Source: Gehongia tenuis (GTDB taxonomy: Bacteria > Bacillota > Clostridia > Christensenellales > NSJ-53). From it: DNA of 64,000 nt. This document shows positions 9,091 to 18,182 of the stretch, piece after piece; position 1 is the stretch's first letter, and every line of letters begins with the position of its first letter. The stretch is from positions 868,001-932,000 of the forward strand of contig NZ_JACRSR010000001.1 in the NCBI RefSeq assembly GCF_014384795.1, read 5' to 3'. The position numbers were made by a program, and so were the translations under genes. A model generated the notes under the pieces. It ran no database searches, was not told where the DNA came from, and worked only from the letters and a program-made list of their open reading frames with translations.

Positions 9091-9107
9091 TTATGTTTGG
9101 AGGCATT

Positions 9108-11606
9108 ATGCAGCAATTTTTATGCGCCTGCGGAACGAGCGGGGATGTTCTGGCCGGCCTGGCCGAACGCACGGGGCTTTCCGACACCATGGTGCGCATC
9201 TTAGCGGCCCGCGGCCTTGAGGATGAGGAGTCGGTCCATGGCTTTCTCCATCCGGATATCCGCACCATTCCCGATCCCATGCTCTTTGAGGACATGGACC
9301 GCGCAATATGGGAGATTGAAAAAGCCCTGGAGGAGAAGCGGCATTTCACCATTTATGGTGATTATGATGTGGATGGTGTGACTTCCACATCCCTGCTGTA
9401 TCTTTATTTTAAATCCCTGGGCGCCAAGGTGGACTACTACATCCCCGACCGGAGGAAGGAAGGCTACGGACTTAATTTGGACGCTGTGGATGCGCTTCGA
9501 GCCAAGGGAACGGAGTTTATTATCACTGTGGACAACGGCATCACCTCCCGGCTGGAGGTGGAGCACGCGAAGAAGCTGGGCATGGGGGTGGTGGTGACCG
9601 ATCACCATGAATGCCCGGAATTCCTGCCGGACTGCGCGGTGATCAATCCCAAACGAGGCGGCTACCCCTTTGCCCATTTGGCCGGCGTCGGGGTGGCGGC
9701 GAAGCTGGTGCAGGCCCTGGGGCACGGCGCAGCTGCCTTGAAACCCTACCTTGACCTCATTGCTTTGGGAACGGTGGCGGACCTGGTGCCCCTCATCGGC
9801 GAGAATCGCATTTTGGTGCGCTACGGTATGGCAAAGATGGGAAAGGACCCCAATGCCGGCATCTCGGCCCTCATGCGTCAAGCGGGCTATGAGGGAAAAC
9901 CGGTGAACAGCCACATGCTGGCCTATGGTCTCGGGCCCCGTGTGAATGCGGGCGGCAGAATAGGCTCGGCCTGGCGGGGCGTGGAACTGTTCACTTCCGA
10001 GGACGCTTCGCGCCGTGCGGCTCTTTCAGCCGAGCTCGATGGAGACAATACGCATCGAAAAGAGCTGGAGGATGCCATTCTGCGGGAATGCTTGGACCGC
10101 GTGAACGGCGCCATGCTGGCTGGGTGCAAGACCCTTGTTCTCGCCGGCGAGGGCTGGAATGCCGGAGTAATCGGCATCGTGGCCTCGCGGCTGGTGGAGC
10201 GGTTCCACCGGCCCACCGTGCTCTTTGCGCTCACGGAGGATGGCAAGGCGGTGGGCTCGGGTAGAAGCATCAAGGGTGTGCACCTCTATGAGGCCATGAA
10301 AACCTGTGAGGATCTGTTCCTGCGTTTTGGCGGCCATGAGATGGCGGCGGGCGCCACCCTTCTCCGGGAGAATCTCAATGCTTTTGATCAGCGTTTGGAC
10401 GAAGCGGTGCGCCGACAGAGCGATCCCGCCGCTTTCATTCCAACAAAGATCTATGATGCGGTGCTCCCCGTTGAAGGCGTGACTTTGGGCCTGGTGGAGC
10501 AGCTGGATCTTTTGGAACCCACGGGACAGGGAAACCCGCCGGTGCGGCTGCTGGTGCCCAATGTTCACCTGGGTGGCCTGAGGCGCATGGGCCAGGATGG
10601 CAGTACCCTGGGGCTCACCCTTGAGGATGCCACCGGCTCCGTGAAGGCTGTGGGCTTCCGCATGGGGGACCAGTATGAACATCTATGCGGGGGCGGGCGC
10701 TTCGACGTGCTCATGTCTCCCCAAAAGAATGTCTTTAACGGGCGCACCTATCTGCAGTGCGTGGTCCATGGCATCAAAGATAATCTGAACCTCTGGGAAC
10801 TGGAAAAACGACTGCTTTCCGATCAGGATAAATTTATAGGTGCTTTTTGTCGGCAAATTTTATATAATAGGGTTATTCCTGAGGAGCTTTGGAAAAAAGT
10901 GTCGGCGGCAGCCACCGAGGAGAAAGCCGATTCTATTGTGAAGGACGCTCTTTCCGGGGACGTTCAGGGAACGCTGATCTTGTGCTTCACACCGGGCGGC
11001 GCCCGGTATTGGCTGAGAAAGATCGATCGGTGGCGCATGCTTTCCAGAATGGATATCGCCTTTGGCAGGGTCTGTGAGGAGGGCGGCTACAACACGCTGG
11101 TGATGGCGCCGGATCTTGACGAAATTGATTTTGCCAGTTACCGCAATATCCTTTTGGCCGACGGGGCCCTTCATGAGGGCGTGGTGGCCGAGGTGGCCCA
11201 GCGTACGGGCAGCAGCGGTAAGCTCACCGTATTTCTCACCGCCCGGCAGCGGCAGGATGAGCTGGATCTTACGAGCAGCTTCAAGTTGGATCGGGAAGCC
11301 CTGGCATCCGCCTACCGCGCCTTCCGCGGAGCGCCGCAGGGCGCTGATGAGGATCTCTCCAGCTATGTGCGGCGGGCGGCGGAGAAGGCGGGCCAGCCCG
11401 GCTACCAGGCGGAGATCGCCCTTGCGGTCTTTCGGGAGCTGGATTTCTGCACCGTGACGGCCGGCCGGGTGCGTTTTTTGGAAAAACCGGCTAAAATGAA
11501 TCTTGCGGCAAGCGCGCTCTTTCAAAGGGCGAGCGGTCTTGCGGAAGCTTTTGGTGAACTGTGGACACAAATGAAGGATAGATTTGGGGAGGAAAGCGTA
11601 TCATGA
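9108..11606 (+). CDS. recJ: Single-stranded-DNA-specific exonuclease RecJ
   Basis: 832 residues from the preferred ATG at 9108. The DHH phosphoesterase domain shows YGDYDVDGVTSTSLLYLY and VVTDHHECPE, the DHHA1 domain shows FGGHEMAAGATL, and an OB-fold and an extended C-terminal region follow (the long RecJ form of Firmicutes). RecJ degrades single-stranded DNA 5' to 3' in RecF-pathway repair and mismatch repair. In-frame ATGs lie at 9048 (inside the upstream hairpin region), 9093 and 9108; GGAGG sits 4 bases before 9108. It overlaps apt by 4 bases. Confidence 0.93.
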   Translation: MQQFLCACGTSGDVLAGLAERTGLSDTMVRILAARGLEDEESVHGFLHPDIRTIPDPMLFEDMDRAIWEIEKALEEKRHFTIYGDYDVDGVTSTSLLYLYFKSLGAKVDYYIPDRRKEGYGLNLDAVDALRAKGTEFIITVDNGITSRLEVEHAKKLGMGVVVTDHHECPEFLPDCAVINPKRGGYPFAHLAGVGVAAKLVQALGHGAAALKPYLDLIALGTVADLVPLIGENRILVRYGMAKMGKDPNAGISALMRQAGYEGKPVNSHMLAYGLGPRVNAGGRIGSAWRGVELFTSEDASRRAALSAELDGDNTHRKELEDAILRECLDRVNGAMLAGCKTLVLAGEGWNAGVIGIVASRLVERFHRPTVLFALTEDGKAVGSGRSIKGVHLYEAMKTCEDLFLRFGGHEMAAGATLLRENLNAFDQRLDEAVRRQSDPAAFIPTKIYDAVLPVEGVTLGLVEQLDLLEPTGQGNPPVRLLVPNVHLGGLRRMGQDGSTLGLTLEDATGSVKAVGFRMGDQYEHLCGGGRFDVLMSPQKNVFNGRTYLQCVVHGIKDNLNLWELEKRLLSDQDKFIGAFCRQILYNRVIPEELWKKVSAAATEEKADSIVKDALSGDVQGTLILCFTPGGARYWLRKIDRWRMLSRMDIAFGRVCEEGGYNTLVMAPDLDEIDFASYRNILLADGALHEGVVAEVAQRTGSSGKLTVFLTARQRQDELDLTSSFKLDREALASAYRAFRGAPQGADEDLSSYVRRAAEKAGQPGYQAEIALAVFRELDFCTVTAGRVRFLEKPAKMNLAASALFQRASGLAEAFGELWTQMKDRFGEESVS

Positions 11607-12115
11607 ATTTTGAAAAACTGATTCGTACCGTACCGGGTTTTCCAAAGGAAGGCATTCTGTTCCGGGATATCACCACGCTGCTGAAGGATGGCCCCGCCTA
11701 TAAGGCTTTGATTGATGAACTGGCGGAGAGCGTGAAGGATGAAAAGATCGATGTGATTGTGGGGCCGGAGGCCCGCGGCTTTGTGATTGGAGCGCCGCTG
11801 GCTTACCGCTTGGGCGTGGGCTTCGTGCCGGTGAGAAAGCCGGGCAAGCTGCCCGCGGACGTCTATGAATACAGCTACGAGCTGGAGTACGGTTCGGACT
11901 GCCTGCAGATGCACAAGGATGCGATCAAGCCGGGCATGCGGGTGCTCATTGCCGACGACCTTCTCGCTACCGGCGGCACGATCCTTGCCTGCTGCAAGCT
12001 GGTTGAGCAGGCTGGCGGCGAGGTGGCGGCCATCCGGTTCGCGTTCAAGATCACGGACGTTCCGCAAAAGCCGGAACTGGAGCGATATAACTATCAAACG
12101 CTGATGACATTTTGA
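11603..12115 (+). CDS. apt: Adenine phosphoribosyltransferase
   Basis: 170 residues, standard length. The PRPP-binding signature is VLIADDLLATGGTI and the FPKEGILFRDITTLL N-terminal block is typical of Apt. It salvages adenine to AMP using PRPP. Order recJ-apt-rel is widespread in Firmicutes and couples purine salvage to alarmone metabolism at least by position. Start overlaps the recJ stop (ATGA). Confidence 0.96.
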   Translation: MNFEKLIRTVPGFPKEGILFRDITTLLKDGPAYKALIDELAESVKDEKIDVIVGPEARGFVIGAPLAYRLGVGFVPVRKPGKLPADVYEYSYELEYGSDCLQMHKDAIKPGMRVLIADDLLATGGTILACCKLVEQAGGEVAAIRFAFKITDVPQKPELERYNYQTLMTF

Positions 12116-12119
12116 GTGG

Positions 12120-14279
12120 GTGGAAGAGTTGCAGCATCTGTTGGATAAAATCAGGGAGAACTATCCTGACGAGGACCTGAAGGTTATTGAAAAAGCGTAC
12201 CGGTTGGCCGAGACGGCGCACACCGGTCAGCTTCGTGCGTCCGGGGAGCCCTATTTTGTTCATCCCTACGGGGTGGCCGTGATCCTGACCGATCTGGGCC
12301 TGGATGTGGATACCATTGCCGCGGGGCTGCTGCACGACGTGGTGGAGGATACGCCGGTGACCCTGGAGGAGATCACCGATGAGTTCGGCAGTGAAATTGC
12401 TTCTCTGGTGGACGGCGTAACCAAGCTGAGCCGTTTTGAATTCCGCACGAAGGAGGAGCAGCAGGCGGAGACCTACCGCAAGATGTTCCTCGCCATGGCC
12501 AAGGATATCCGGGTGATCCTTATCAAGCTTGCGGACCGCCTGCACAATATGCGCACCCTGGAGCACCTCAAAAATCCCGATAAGGCCATCATGAAGGCGA
12601 AGGAGACGCTGGAAATCTATGCGCCGCTGGCTCACCGGCTGGGCATCTACCGCCTCAAGGTGGAGCTGGAGGACCGGGCTTTCTCCTTCCTCGAGCCGGA
12701 GGCCTACAAAGAGCTCATCGATAAGATGAGCGCCAAATTTGCCGAGCGGGAGGACGCCCTCAAGGAAGCCATGGGTATGCTCCGCACCAAGCTGGATGAG
12801 ATGCACATCCATGCGGAGATTGAGGGCCGTCCGAAACACTACTACAGCATCTACAAAAAGATGAAGACCCAGAATAAAACGCTGGATCAGATCTTCGATC
12901 TTATCGCTGTGCGGGTGATCGTGGACACCGTGAAGGACTGCTATGCCGTTCTTGGGACTGTGCATACGCTTTGGAAGCCCATTCCCGGACGGTTCAAGGA
13001 TTACATCGCCGTGCCCAAGCCCAACATGTACCAGTCCCTCCACACCACGCTGATTTCCCGGCACGGCAACCCATTTGAAATTCAGATCCGCACCTTTGAG
13101 ATGCACCGCACCAGCGAGTACGGCATCGCAGCTCATTGGAAATACAAGGAGGGCCGCAGCAACGAGTCCTCCCTGGACATGAAGCTGGCCTGGCTGCGAC
13201 AGATTCTCGAATGGCAGGATGAGACCAAGGACGCCCGGGAGTTCATGGATACCCTCAAGATCGACCTTTACAGCGACGAGGTTTTTGTCTATACGCCAAA
13301 AGGCGATGTGATCAATCTGCCCAAGGGCGCAACCCCTCTCGACTTTGCCTATTCCATCCACAGCGCCATCGGCAACAAGTGCGTGGGCGCTAAGATCAGC
13401 GGGAAGATTGTGCCGCTGGATTATCATCTGAAAACCGGCGATATTGTGGAAGTGCTGACCTCCTCCAGCACCAAGGGGCCCAGCATGGACTGGCTCAAGG
13501 TGGTGGTGACCAGTCAGGCCCGCAACAAGATCCGGGCCTGGTTTAAAAAGCAGAACAAGGAAGAGAACGTGGAGCGGGGCAAGGATATGCTGGAAAAGGA
13601 AGCCCGCCGCCACGGCTGTCATCTTTCGGACCTCAACAAGCCCGAATGGATGGACGATATCGTTAAAAAATATTCCATGACCACGGCGGATGACATCTAT
13701 GCCGCGGTGGGCTATGGCGGGCTGACCAGTAACCAGGTGCTCTCCCGGCTGCTGGAATACTACAAGAAAGCCCGCAAGATGGAGATCAAAAAGGCCAAGG
13801 CTGCGGAAAACAGCGCTTCCAGGAATTCGGCCAGCCAGGGCGTGATCGTAAAGGGCGAACACAACATGCTGGTTCGTTTCTCCAAGTGCTGCAATCCTCT
13901 GCCCGGCGACGACATTGTGGGCTATATCACCCGGGGCCGGGGTGTGTCCATCCACCGGCGGGACTGCGCCAACTTGAACGATTTGGCGGCGGACGTGGGC
14001 CGCATGGTGGACGTGGAATGGGAGAGCGATGCCAAGACCTCCTACCAGGCGGATATTCAGCTTCTGGCCTCCGATCATCCGGGGCTTTTGGCCAATATTT
14101 TCAACATGATGGCTCAGATGAATATCAACATCACCGCCATCAACGCCCGTACCAACAAAAATGGCACCGTGGTGGTGAATCTGACGCTGGAGATTACCAG
14201 CGTGGAGATCCTGGAGAAGGTTATGAAGACTTTGAAGAGAATGCCCGAGACCATGGAGGTCTTCCGGGGAACCACCTGA
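12120..14279 (+). CDS. rel: Bifunctional (p)ppGpp synthetase/hydrolase, long RSH protein
   Basis: 719 residues. HD hydrolase domain with LLHDVVEDTPVTLEE (intact HDxxED), synthetase domain with GRFKDYIAVPKPNMYQSLHT, TGS domain, zinc-finger/helical region and C-terminal ACT domain. Both catalytic centres look intact, so the protein should both make and degrade (p)ppGpp. Start is a GTG 4 bases after the apt stop with only a weak GAGTGGG site, so coupling to apt translation is likely. A few bases separate it from dtd. Confidence 0.96.
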   Translation: MEELQHLLDKIRENYPDEDLKVIEKAYRLAETAHTGQLRASGEPYFVHPYGVAVILTDLGLDVDTIAAGLLHDVVEDTPVTLEEITDEFGSEIASLVDGVTKLSRFEFRTKEEQQAETYRKMFLAMAKDIRVILIKLADRLHNMRTLEHLKNPDKAIMKAKETLEIYAPLAHRLGIYRLKVELEDRAFSFLEPEAYKELIDKMSAKFAEREDALKEAMGMLRTKLDEMHIHAEIEGRPKHYYSIYKKMKTQNKTLDQIFDLIAVRVIVDTVKDCYAVLGTVHTLWKPIPGRFKDYIAVPKPNMYQSLHTTLISRHGNPFEIQIRTFEMHRTSEYGIAAHWKYKEGRSNESSLDMKLAWLRQILEWQDETKDAREFMDTLKIDLYSDEVFVYTPKGDVINLPKGATPLDFAYSIHSAIGNKCVGAKISGKIVPLDYHLKTGDIVEVLTSSSTKGPSMDWLKVVVTSQARNKIRAWFKKQNKEENVERGKDMLEKEARRHGCHLSDLNKPEWMDDIVKKYSMTTADDIYAAVGYGGLTSNQVLSRLLEYYKKARKMEIKKAKAAENSASRNSASQGVIVKGEHNMLVRFSKCCNPLPGDDIVGYITRGRGVSIHRRDCANLNDLAADVGRMVDVEWESDAKTSYQADIQLLASDHPGLLANIFNMMAQMNINITAINARTNKNGTVVVNLTLEITSVEILEKVMKTLKRMPETMEVFRGTT

Positions 14280-14293
14280 TCGGGAGGAATGAC

Positions 14294-14743
14294 ATGCGAG
14301 CCGTGATACAGAAAGTGAGCCGGGCGAAAATCGTCGTGGATGGGCAAACCGTCTCCGAGATTGGTCCCGGCCTTTTGGCGCTTATCGGCATCGGCCGGGA
14401 GGACGGGGAAAAGGATATGGCCTATCTTGCGGACAAGATACCGAACCTTCGCATCTTTGAGGATGGGGAGGGAAAGCTGAACCGTTCGGTGAGCGATGTG
14501 GGCGGTGAGATTCTGCTGGTTTCCCAGTTCACCCTTTACGGCAACGCCCGGCACGGCAGGCGGCCCAGCTTCATCGGTGCGGCGCCGCCGGAGGAGGCCC
14601 GCCCCATCTATGAACGGCTGCTCGCAATCTTCCGGGAGAGGGGAATACCCCTCAAGACCGGTATTTTCCAGGCCCATATGGAGATTGAACTGGTGAACGA
14701 TGGGCCGGTCACCTTGTTATTGGACAGCAAGAAAGGATTTTAG
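14294..14743 (+). CDS. dtd: D-aminoacyl-tRNA deacylase
   Basis: 149 residues starting MRAVIQKVSRAKIVVDG. Family motifs SQFTLYG and NDGPVTLLLDS are intact; these form the D-chiral-specific active site. The enzyme removes D-amino acids (and glycine from tRNA-Ala) mischarged on tRNA. GGGAGGAAT precedes the ATG. The open frame continues upstream into rel but that is not coding. The rel-dtd pair is a standard Firmicutes arrangement. Confidence 0.96.
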   Translation: MRAVIQKVSRAKIVVDGQTVSEIGPGLLALIGIGREDGEKDMAYLADKIPNLRIFEDGEGKLNRSVSDVGGEILLVSQFTLYGNARHGRRPSFIGAAPPEEARPIYERLLAIFRERGIPLKTGIFQAHMEIELVNDGPVTLLLDSKKGF

Positions 14744-14746
14744 CCG

Positions 14747-15379
14747 ATGTACATCAAGAACTGGACCTCCATGGGGATGGGGGAGAATACCTATCTGCTG
14801 GAAAAGGACGGACATGCCCTTATCGTTGACCCTGGCTGCGCCCCCGCACCCGTCCTGGCGGAGCTGGAGGAGAAAGGGCTGACCTTGGATGCCATTCTTC
14901 TCACCCACAATCATTTTGACCACATCGTCTCGGCAGAAAAAATCCGGGAAAAGACGGCCGCTGCAATTTGGATTCATGGGCTGGACGCCGAGGCGCTCAT
15001 GGATCCCGCGCTCAATTATTCCGCCGGTTATCCCGGCGTTGGCACCCTTTCCTTTCAAGCGGACCGCACCTTCGAGGAAGGCCGCCTTTCTCTATCCCGC
15101 TGGGAGATCGAGGTCATCCATACGCCGGGTCATACGAAGGGCTCCTGCTGCTTTATGATCGAGGGCAGGCTTTTTTCCGGAGACACCCTCTTTCGTGAAT
15201 CGGTGGGCCGCACCGATCTTCACGGCGGCTGCTATGGGGAGCTCATGGAAAGTGTGAAAAAGCTGGCGCAGCTTCCTGAATACGTCAAGGTCTATCCTGG
15301 GCACGGCAGTCCCACCACGCTGGGGCACGAGGTGAACAGTAACCCTTTTTTAGGGGAGAACGGATGGGACTTGTACTGA
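14747..15379 (+). CDS. MBL-fold metallo-hydrolase, glyoxalase II-like
   Basis: 210 residues. LLTHNHFDHI gives the HxHxDH metal motif, with later conserved His in HTPGHTKGSCCF, the Asp in FSGDTLF and a final His in YPGHGSPT. This is the common YqgX/GloB-like branch found after dtd in Firmicutes; the substrate is often a thioester but is not established here. Starts 3 bases after dtd and overlaps hemZ by 16 bases. Confidence 0.9.
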   Translation: MYIKNWTSMGMGENTYLLEKDGHALIVDPGCAPAPVLAELEEKGLTLDAILLTHNHFDHIVSAEKIREKTAAAIWIHGLDAEALMDPALNYSAGYPGVGTLSFQADRTFEEGRLSLSRWEIEVIHTPGHTKGSCCFMIEGRLFSGDTLFRESVGRTDLHGGCYGELMESVKKLAQLPEYVKVYPGHGSPTTLGHEVNSNPFLGENGWDLY

Positions 15380-16845
15380 ACCATCCGGAACTCTTCAATG
15401 ACATCGGCGACGTGGTGCGCATGTTCGACCCCTGTCCGGTCACGCTGACCCAGGATCGGACGGGCCGTGTGCTGATCCATGAAGTGAAAAAGGAGGAGGA
15501 CCGCTGGCGGCAAAGGGCGGAGCTTTGGGAGGAGGGAAAGCTGACCGCTTATGAGGAACGGGAGGACCCCATTCCCGGCGGCAGACCTCTCATCCAAAAG
15601 CGTATTTTTCGCCGGGCGGCAAAGCTCTGCGTCTACGATCTCATGCGGAAGGCCACGGGCAAGACCCTGCCCTGGGGGTCGCTGACCGGCGTGCGGCCGG
15701 GCAAGCTCTTTCGGGATCTGGCTGGGCAGGAGGGGCCGGAGGGCGCAGAACGCATCCTTCGGGAAACCTATGACGTGAGTCCGGCCAAAATTGGGCTCCT
15801 CCGGCGGATTTACAGCGAGCAAAAGCCCTTTCTGGACAGCACCGATGTGCGGGATGTGGACGTCTACATAGGCGTTCCCTTTTGCAGAACGCGATGTGTC
15901 TACTGTTCCTTTGCCGCCTATGCCGGCGTGAAGGAAGACCTCAAGACGCGATACGTGGATACCCTCCTTCGGGAAATGGAGGGTGTGTGGCAGCCGCTCG
16001 GAGACCGGCTGCGCGTTCGAAGCGTCTATGTGGGCGGCGGAACGCCCACGGCCTTACCCGTTCGGGAGCTGAGGCGGATTTTGCAAAAGGCCCATGCGCT
16101 ATTTGATCCCATGCCCGAATTCACGGTGGAGGCGGGCCGGCCCGATACGCTGAACCCGGAGGTCTTTGCCATGCTTAAGGGGGAGGGCGTGGATCGAATT
16201 TGTATCAATCCTCAGACCATGAATCCCAAAACGCTGCAGATCATCGGCCGGGAATATGGCGAAGGGGAGATCGAGCGGGCCTTCGATGAGGCGCGGAAGG
16301 CGGGTTTCTCCTGGATCAACATGGATGTGATCGCGGGACTGCCCGGCGAAACGGCGGAGGATTTTGAAAAGACTCTGGCCAGGATCCGTCAGCTTGCTCC
16401 CGAGAACCTGACGGTGCACACCCTCGCCATCAAGCGGGCCTCCGAACTCAAGGAACGGCTGCGGGAGTATGCGCTGGCCCCGGTGACCGAAGTGGAACGT
16501 ATGCTGGAGCTTTCCTGTGAGACGGCGGATGCACTTTCGATGGAGCCCTACTATCTCTACCGGCAAAAATATATGACGGGGAACCTCGAGAACGTGGGCT
16601 GGGGCAAAAAGGGAAGCTATTGCGTCTACAATATCGACACCATGGAGGAACTGACCAGCAATCTGGCCTTTGGTGCGGGCGCCATCACAAAGCGGTATTT
16701 TAAAAAGGATAACCGTATTGAACGTGCGCCCAATGTAAGAAATCTCGGTGATTATTTCAGCCGGACGGACGAGATGATTGACCGGAAGATCAAGCTGTTT
16801 GATCCGTCGGTTGACATCGAAGGTGGCCGCACCTATAATGACTGA
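15364..16845 (+). CDS. hemZ: Coproporphyrinogen dehydrogenase HemZ, radical SAM
   Basis: 493 residues. The N-terminal part of about 160 residues is specific to HemZ among HemN relatives; the radical SAM motif is CRTRCVYCSF (Cx3Cx2C). HemZ proteins are annotated as oxygen-independent coproporphyrinogen III oxidases, though the function of many HemN relatives is uncertain. No other haem genes are visible in the window, so a haem role should be treated cautiously. The 3' end holds a consensus promoter (16811-16839) for hisS. Confidence 0.9.
   Translation: MGLVLNHPELFNDIGDVVRMFDPCPVTLTQDRTGRVLIHEVKKEEDRWRQRAELWEEGKLTAYEEREDPIPGGRPLIQKRIFRRAAKLCVYDLMRKATGKTLPWGSLTGVRPGKLFRDLAGQEGPEGAERILRETYDVSPAKIGLLRRIYSEQKPFLDSTDVRDVDVYIGVPFCRTRCVYCSFAAYAGVKEDLKTRYVDTLLREMEGVWQPLGDRLRVRSVYVGGGTPTALPVRELRRILQKAHALFDPMPEFTVEAGRPDTLNPEVFAMLKGEGVDRICINPQTMNPKTLQIIGREYGEGEIERAFDEARKAGFSWINMDVIAGLPGETAEDFEKTLARIRQLAPENLTVHTLAIKRASELKERLREYALAPVTEVERMLELSCETADALSMEPYYLYRQKYMTGNLENVGWGKKGSYCVYNIDTMEELTSNLAFGAGAITKRYFKKDNRIERAPNVRNLGDYFSRTDEMIDRKIKLFDPSVDIEGGRTYND
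16811..16839 (+). promoter_or_regulatory. Perfect consensus sigma-A promoter for hisS-aspS, inside hemZ
   Basis: TTGACA at 16811-16816, exactly 17 bases, TATAAT at 16834-16839. Both boxes match the consensus perfectly and lie in the last 35 bases of hemZ. Confidence 0.85.
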
Positions 16846-16860
16846 TATACGGCTATTTTG

Positions 16861-16887
16861 AAGGCTCTGGCGGCGGCCTAGAGCCTT
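16861..16887 (+). other. Leader hairpin before hisS
   Basis: AAGGCTCT and AGAGCCTT pair around an 11-base loop, followed by GTTTGT. It could be a weak terminator for hemZ or a leader element; too short for a T-box, and no T-box sequence is visible. Confidence 0.45.
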
Positions 16888-16914
16888 GTTTGTATCAAAA
16901 GAGGAGGATGGTTT

Positions 16915-18171
16915 ATGGGCTTTGAAGCGCCAAGAGGAACCAAGGATGTGCTTCCCAAGGACAGCTACCGCTGGCAGGCTTTGGAATCGGCGGCCCGGGA
17001 GGTTTGCCGGGACTTTGGCTTTCGTGAGATGAGAACCCCCGTTTTTGAGCATACGGAATTGTTCCTGCGGGGCGTGGGCGATACCACCGATGTGGTGCAA
17101 AAGGAGATGTACACCTTTCAGGATAAGGGCGAGCGCAGCATCACGCTGAAGCCGGAAGGCACCGCCGGTGCGGCCCGGGCATTCATCCAAAACAAACTGT
17201 ACAACGAGGCCCTGCCGGCCAAGATGTATTACCTCAACTGCCCGGTTTTTCGCTATGAGAAGCCCCAGGCGGGCCGATACCGGGAGCATCACCAGTTTGG
17301 CGTGGAGGTTTTTGGAGCACCCAAGGCCACCGTGGATGCGGAGGTCATCTCCCTTGCCATCACCCTTTTGGAGAGGCTGGGTGTGACCGGCCTTACGGTG
17401 AACATCAACAGCATTGGCTGCAGGAAATGCAGAGCGGAATATCACAAAGCCTTGAAGGCATTTTTAAACAGCAAGCTGCCCGAGCTGTGCGAGACCTGCA
17501 ACCAGCGCTTTGAAACCAATCCCATGCGCATTCTGGACTGCAAGGAACCGGGCTGCAAAAAGGCCCTTGCCGGGGTGCCGGTGGTGCTGGATTATCTTTG
17601 CGGGGAATGCCGGGAGCATTTTGAGGCGCTGAAAACCTGCCTTGGCGGGCTTGGCATCGACTACACCGTTGATCCCATGATCGTTCGGGGCCTCGACTAC
17701 TATACGAAGACGGTCTTTGAAATCATTGCGCCTTGGCAGAAGGGCTTTTTGACGGTTTGCGGCGGCGGACGCTATGACAACCTGGTCGCGGAGTGCGGCG
17801 GCCCTGAAACGGCGGGCATCGGCTTTGGTATGGGTATGGAGCGGCTGCTGGAATACATGGACAGCAAGGGGCTGCCCGTGGGCGAAAAACCGGTGCTGGA
17901 TGCCTTTGTGTGCGCTTTGGGCGAGGAGGCTGCGAAACGGGCTTTCCGTTTGGTTTACGATCTTCGACGGGCGGGCCTGGCAGTGGACATGGATCACACG
18001 GGCCGCAGCCTCAAGGCCCAGTTCAAGTATGCCGATAAGCTGGGCTGCCGGTACAACCTCATTCTGGGCGAGGACGAACTGAAGGCGGACGCCATCAAGA
18101 TGAGAAATATGACGACGGGCGATGAGGAGATGGTGCCCCTTGCGGGCGTGGCCTCCCGTCTCAAGGGATAA
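16915..18171 (+). CDS. hisS: Histidine-tRNA ligase
   Basis: 418 residues, class II synthetase. Visible signatures include the N-terminal GFEAPRGTKDVLPKDS, the KPEGTAGAAR motif and VRGLDYYTKTVFE plus GGGRYDNLV of histidyl-tRNA synthetases, with an anticodon-binding C-terminal domain. Expressed from the consensus promoter in hemZ and followed after 11 bases by aspS, the usual hisS-aspS pair. The ATG follows GAGGAGGAT. Confidence 0.97.
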   Translation: MGFEAPRGTKDVLPKDSYRWQALESAAREVCRDFGFREMRTPVFEHTELFLRGVGDTTDVVQKEMYTFQDKGERSITLKPEGTAGAARAFIQNKLYNEALPAKMYYLNCPVFRYEKPQAGRYREHHQFGVEVFGAPKATVDAEVISLAITLLERLGVTGLTVNINSIGCRKCRAEYHKALKAFLNSKLPELCETCNQRFETNPMRILDCKEPGCKKALAGVPVVLDYLCGECREHFEALKTCLGGLGIDYTVDPMIVRGLDYYTKTVFEIIAPWQKGFLTVCGGGRYDNLVAECGGPETAGIGFGMGMERLLEYMDSKGLPVGEKPVLDAFVCALGEEAAKRAFRLVYDLRRAGLAVDMDHTGRSLKAQFKYADKLGCRYNLILGEDELKADAIKMRNMTTGDEEMVPLAGVASRLKG

Positions 18172-18182
18172 GGGGGAGAATC

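Noticed and set aside
10847..10868. TATAAT inside recJ as a promoter for apt
   Set aside because: The nearest -35-like TTGTCG is only 10 bases away; spacing is wrong and nothing better lies upstream.
12051..14078. A 675-codon open frame antisense to rel, and similarly long ones antisense to polC (39330-41579), infB (44459-46504), ispG/polC (36636-38897) and rpsB/tsf (29769-31820)
   Set aside because: They lie exactly opposite well-recognised genes, have no ribosome sites or family signatures, and arise from the codon composition of GC-rich genes.
13886..14293. An upstream extension of the dtd frame into rel
   Set aside because: Dtd has a clear ATG at 14294 with GGGAGGAAT, and the extension translates a wrong frame of rel.
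16846..16914. T-box riboswitch before hisS
   Set aside because: The leader is under 70 bases and has no T-box sequence or specifier-loop structure.
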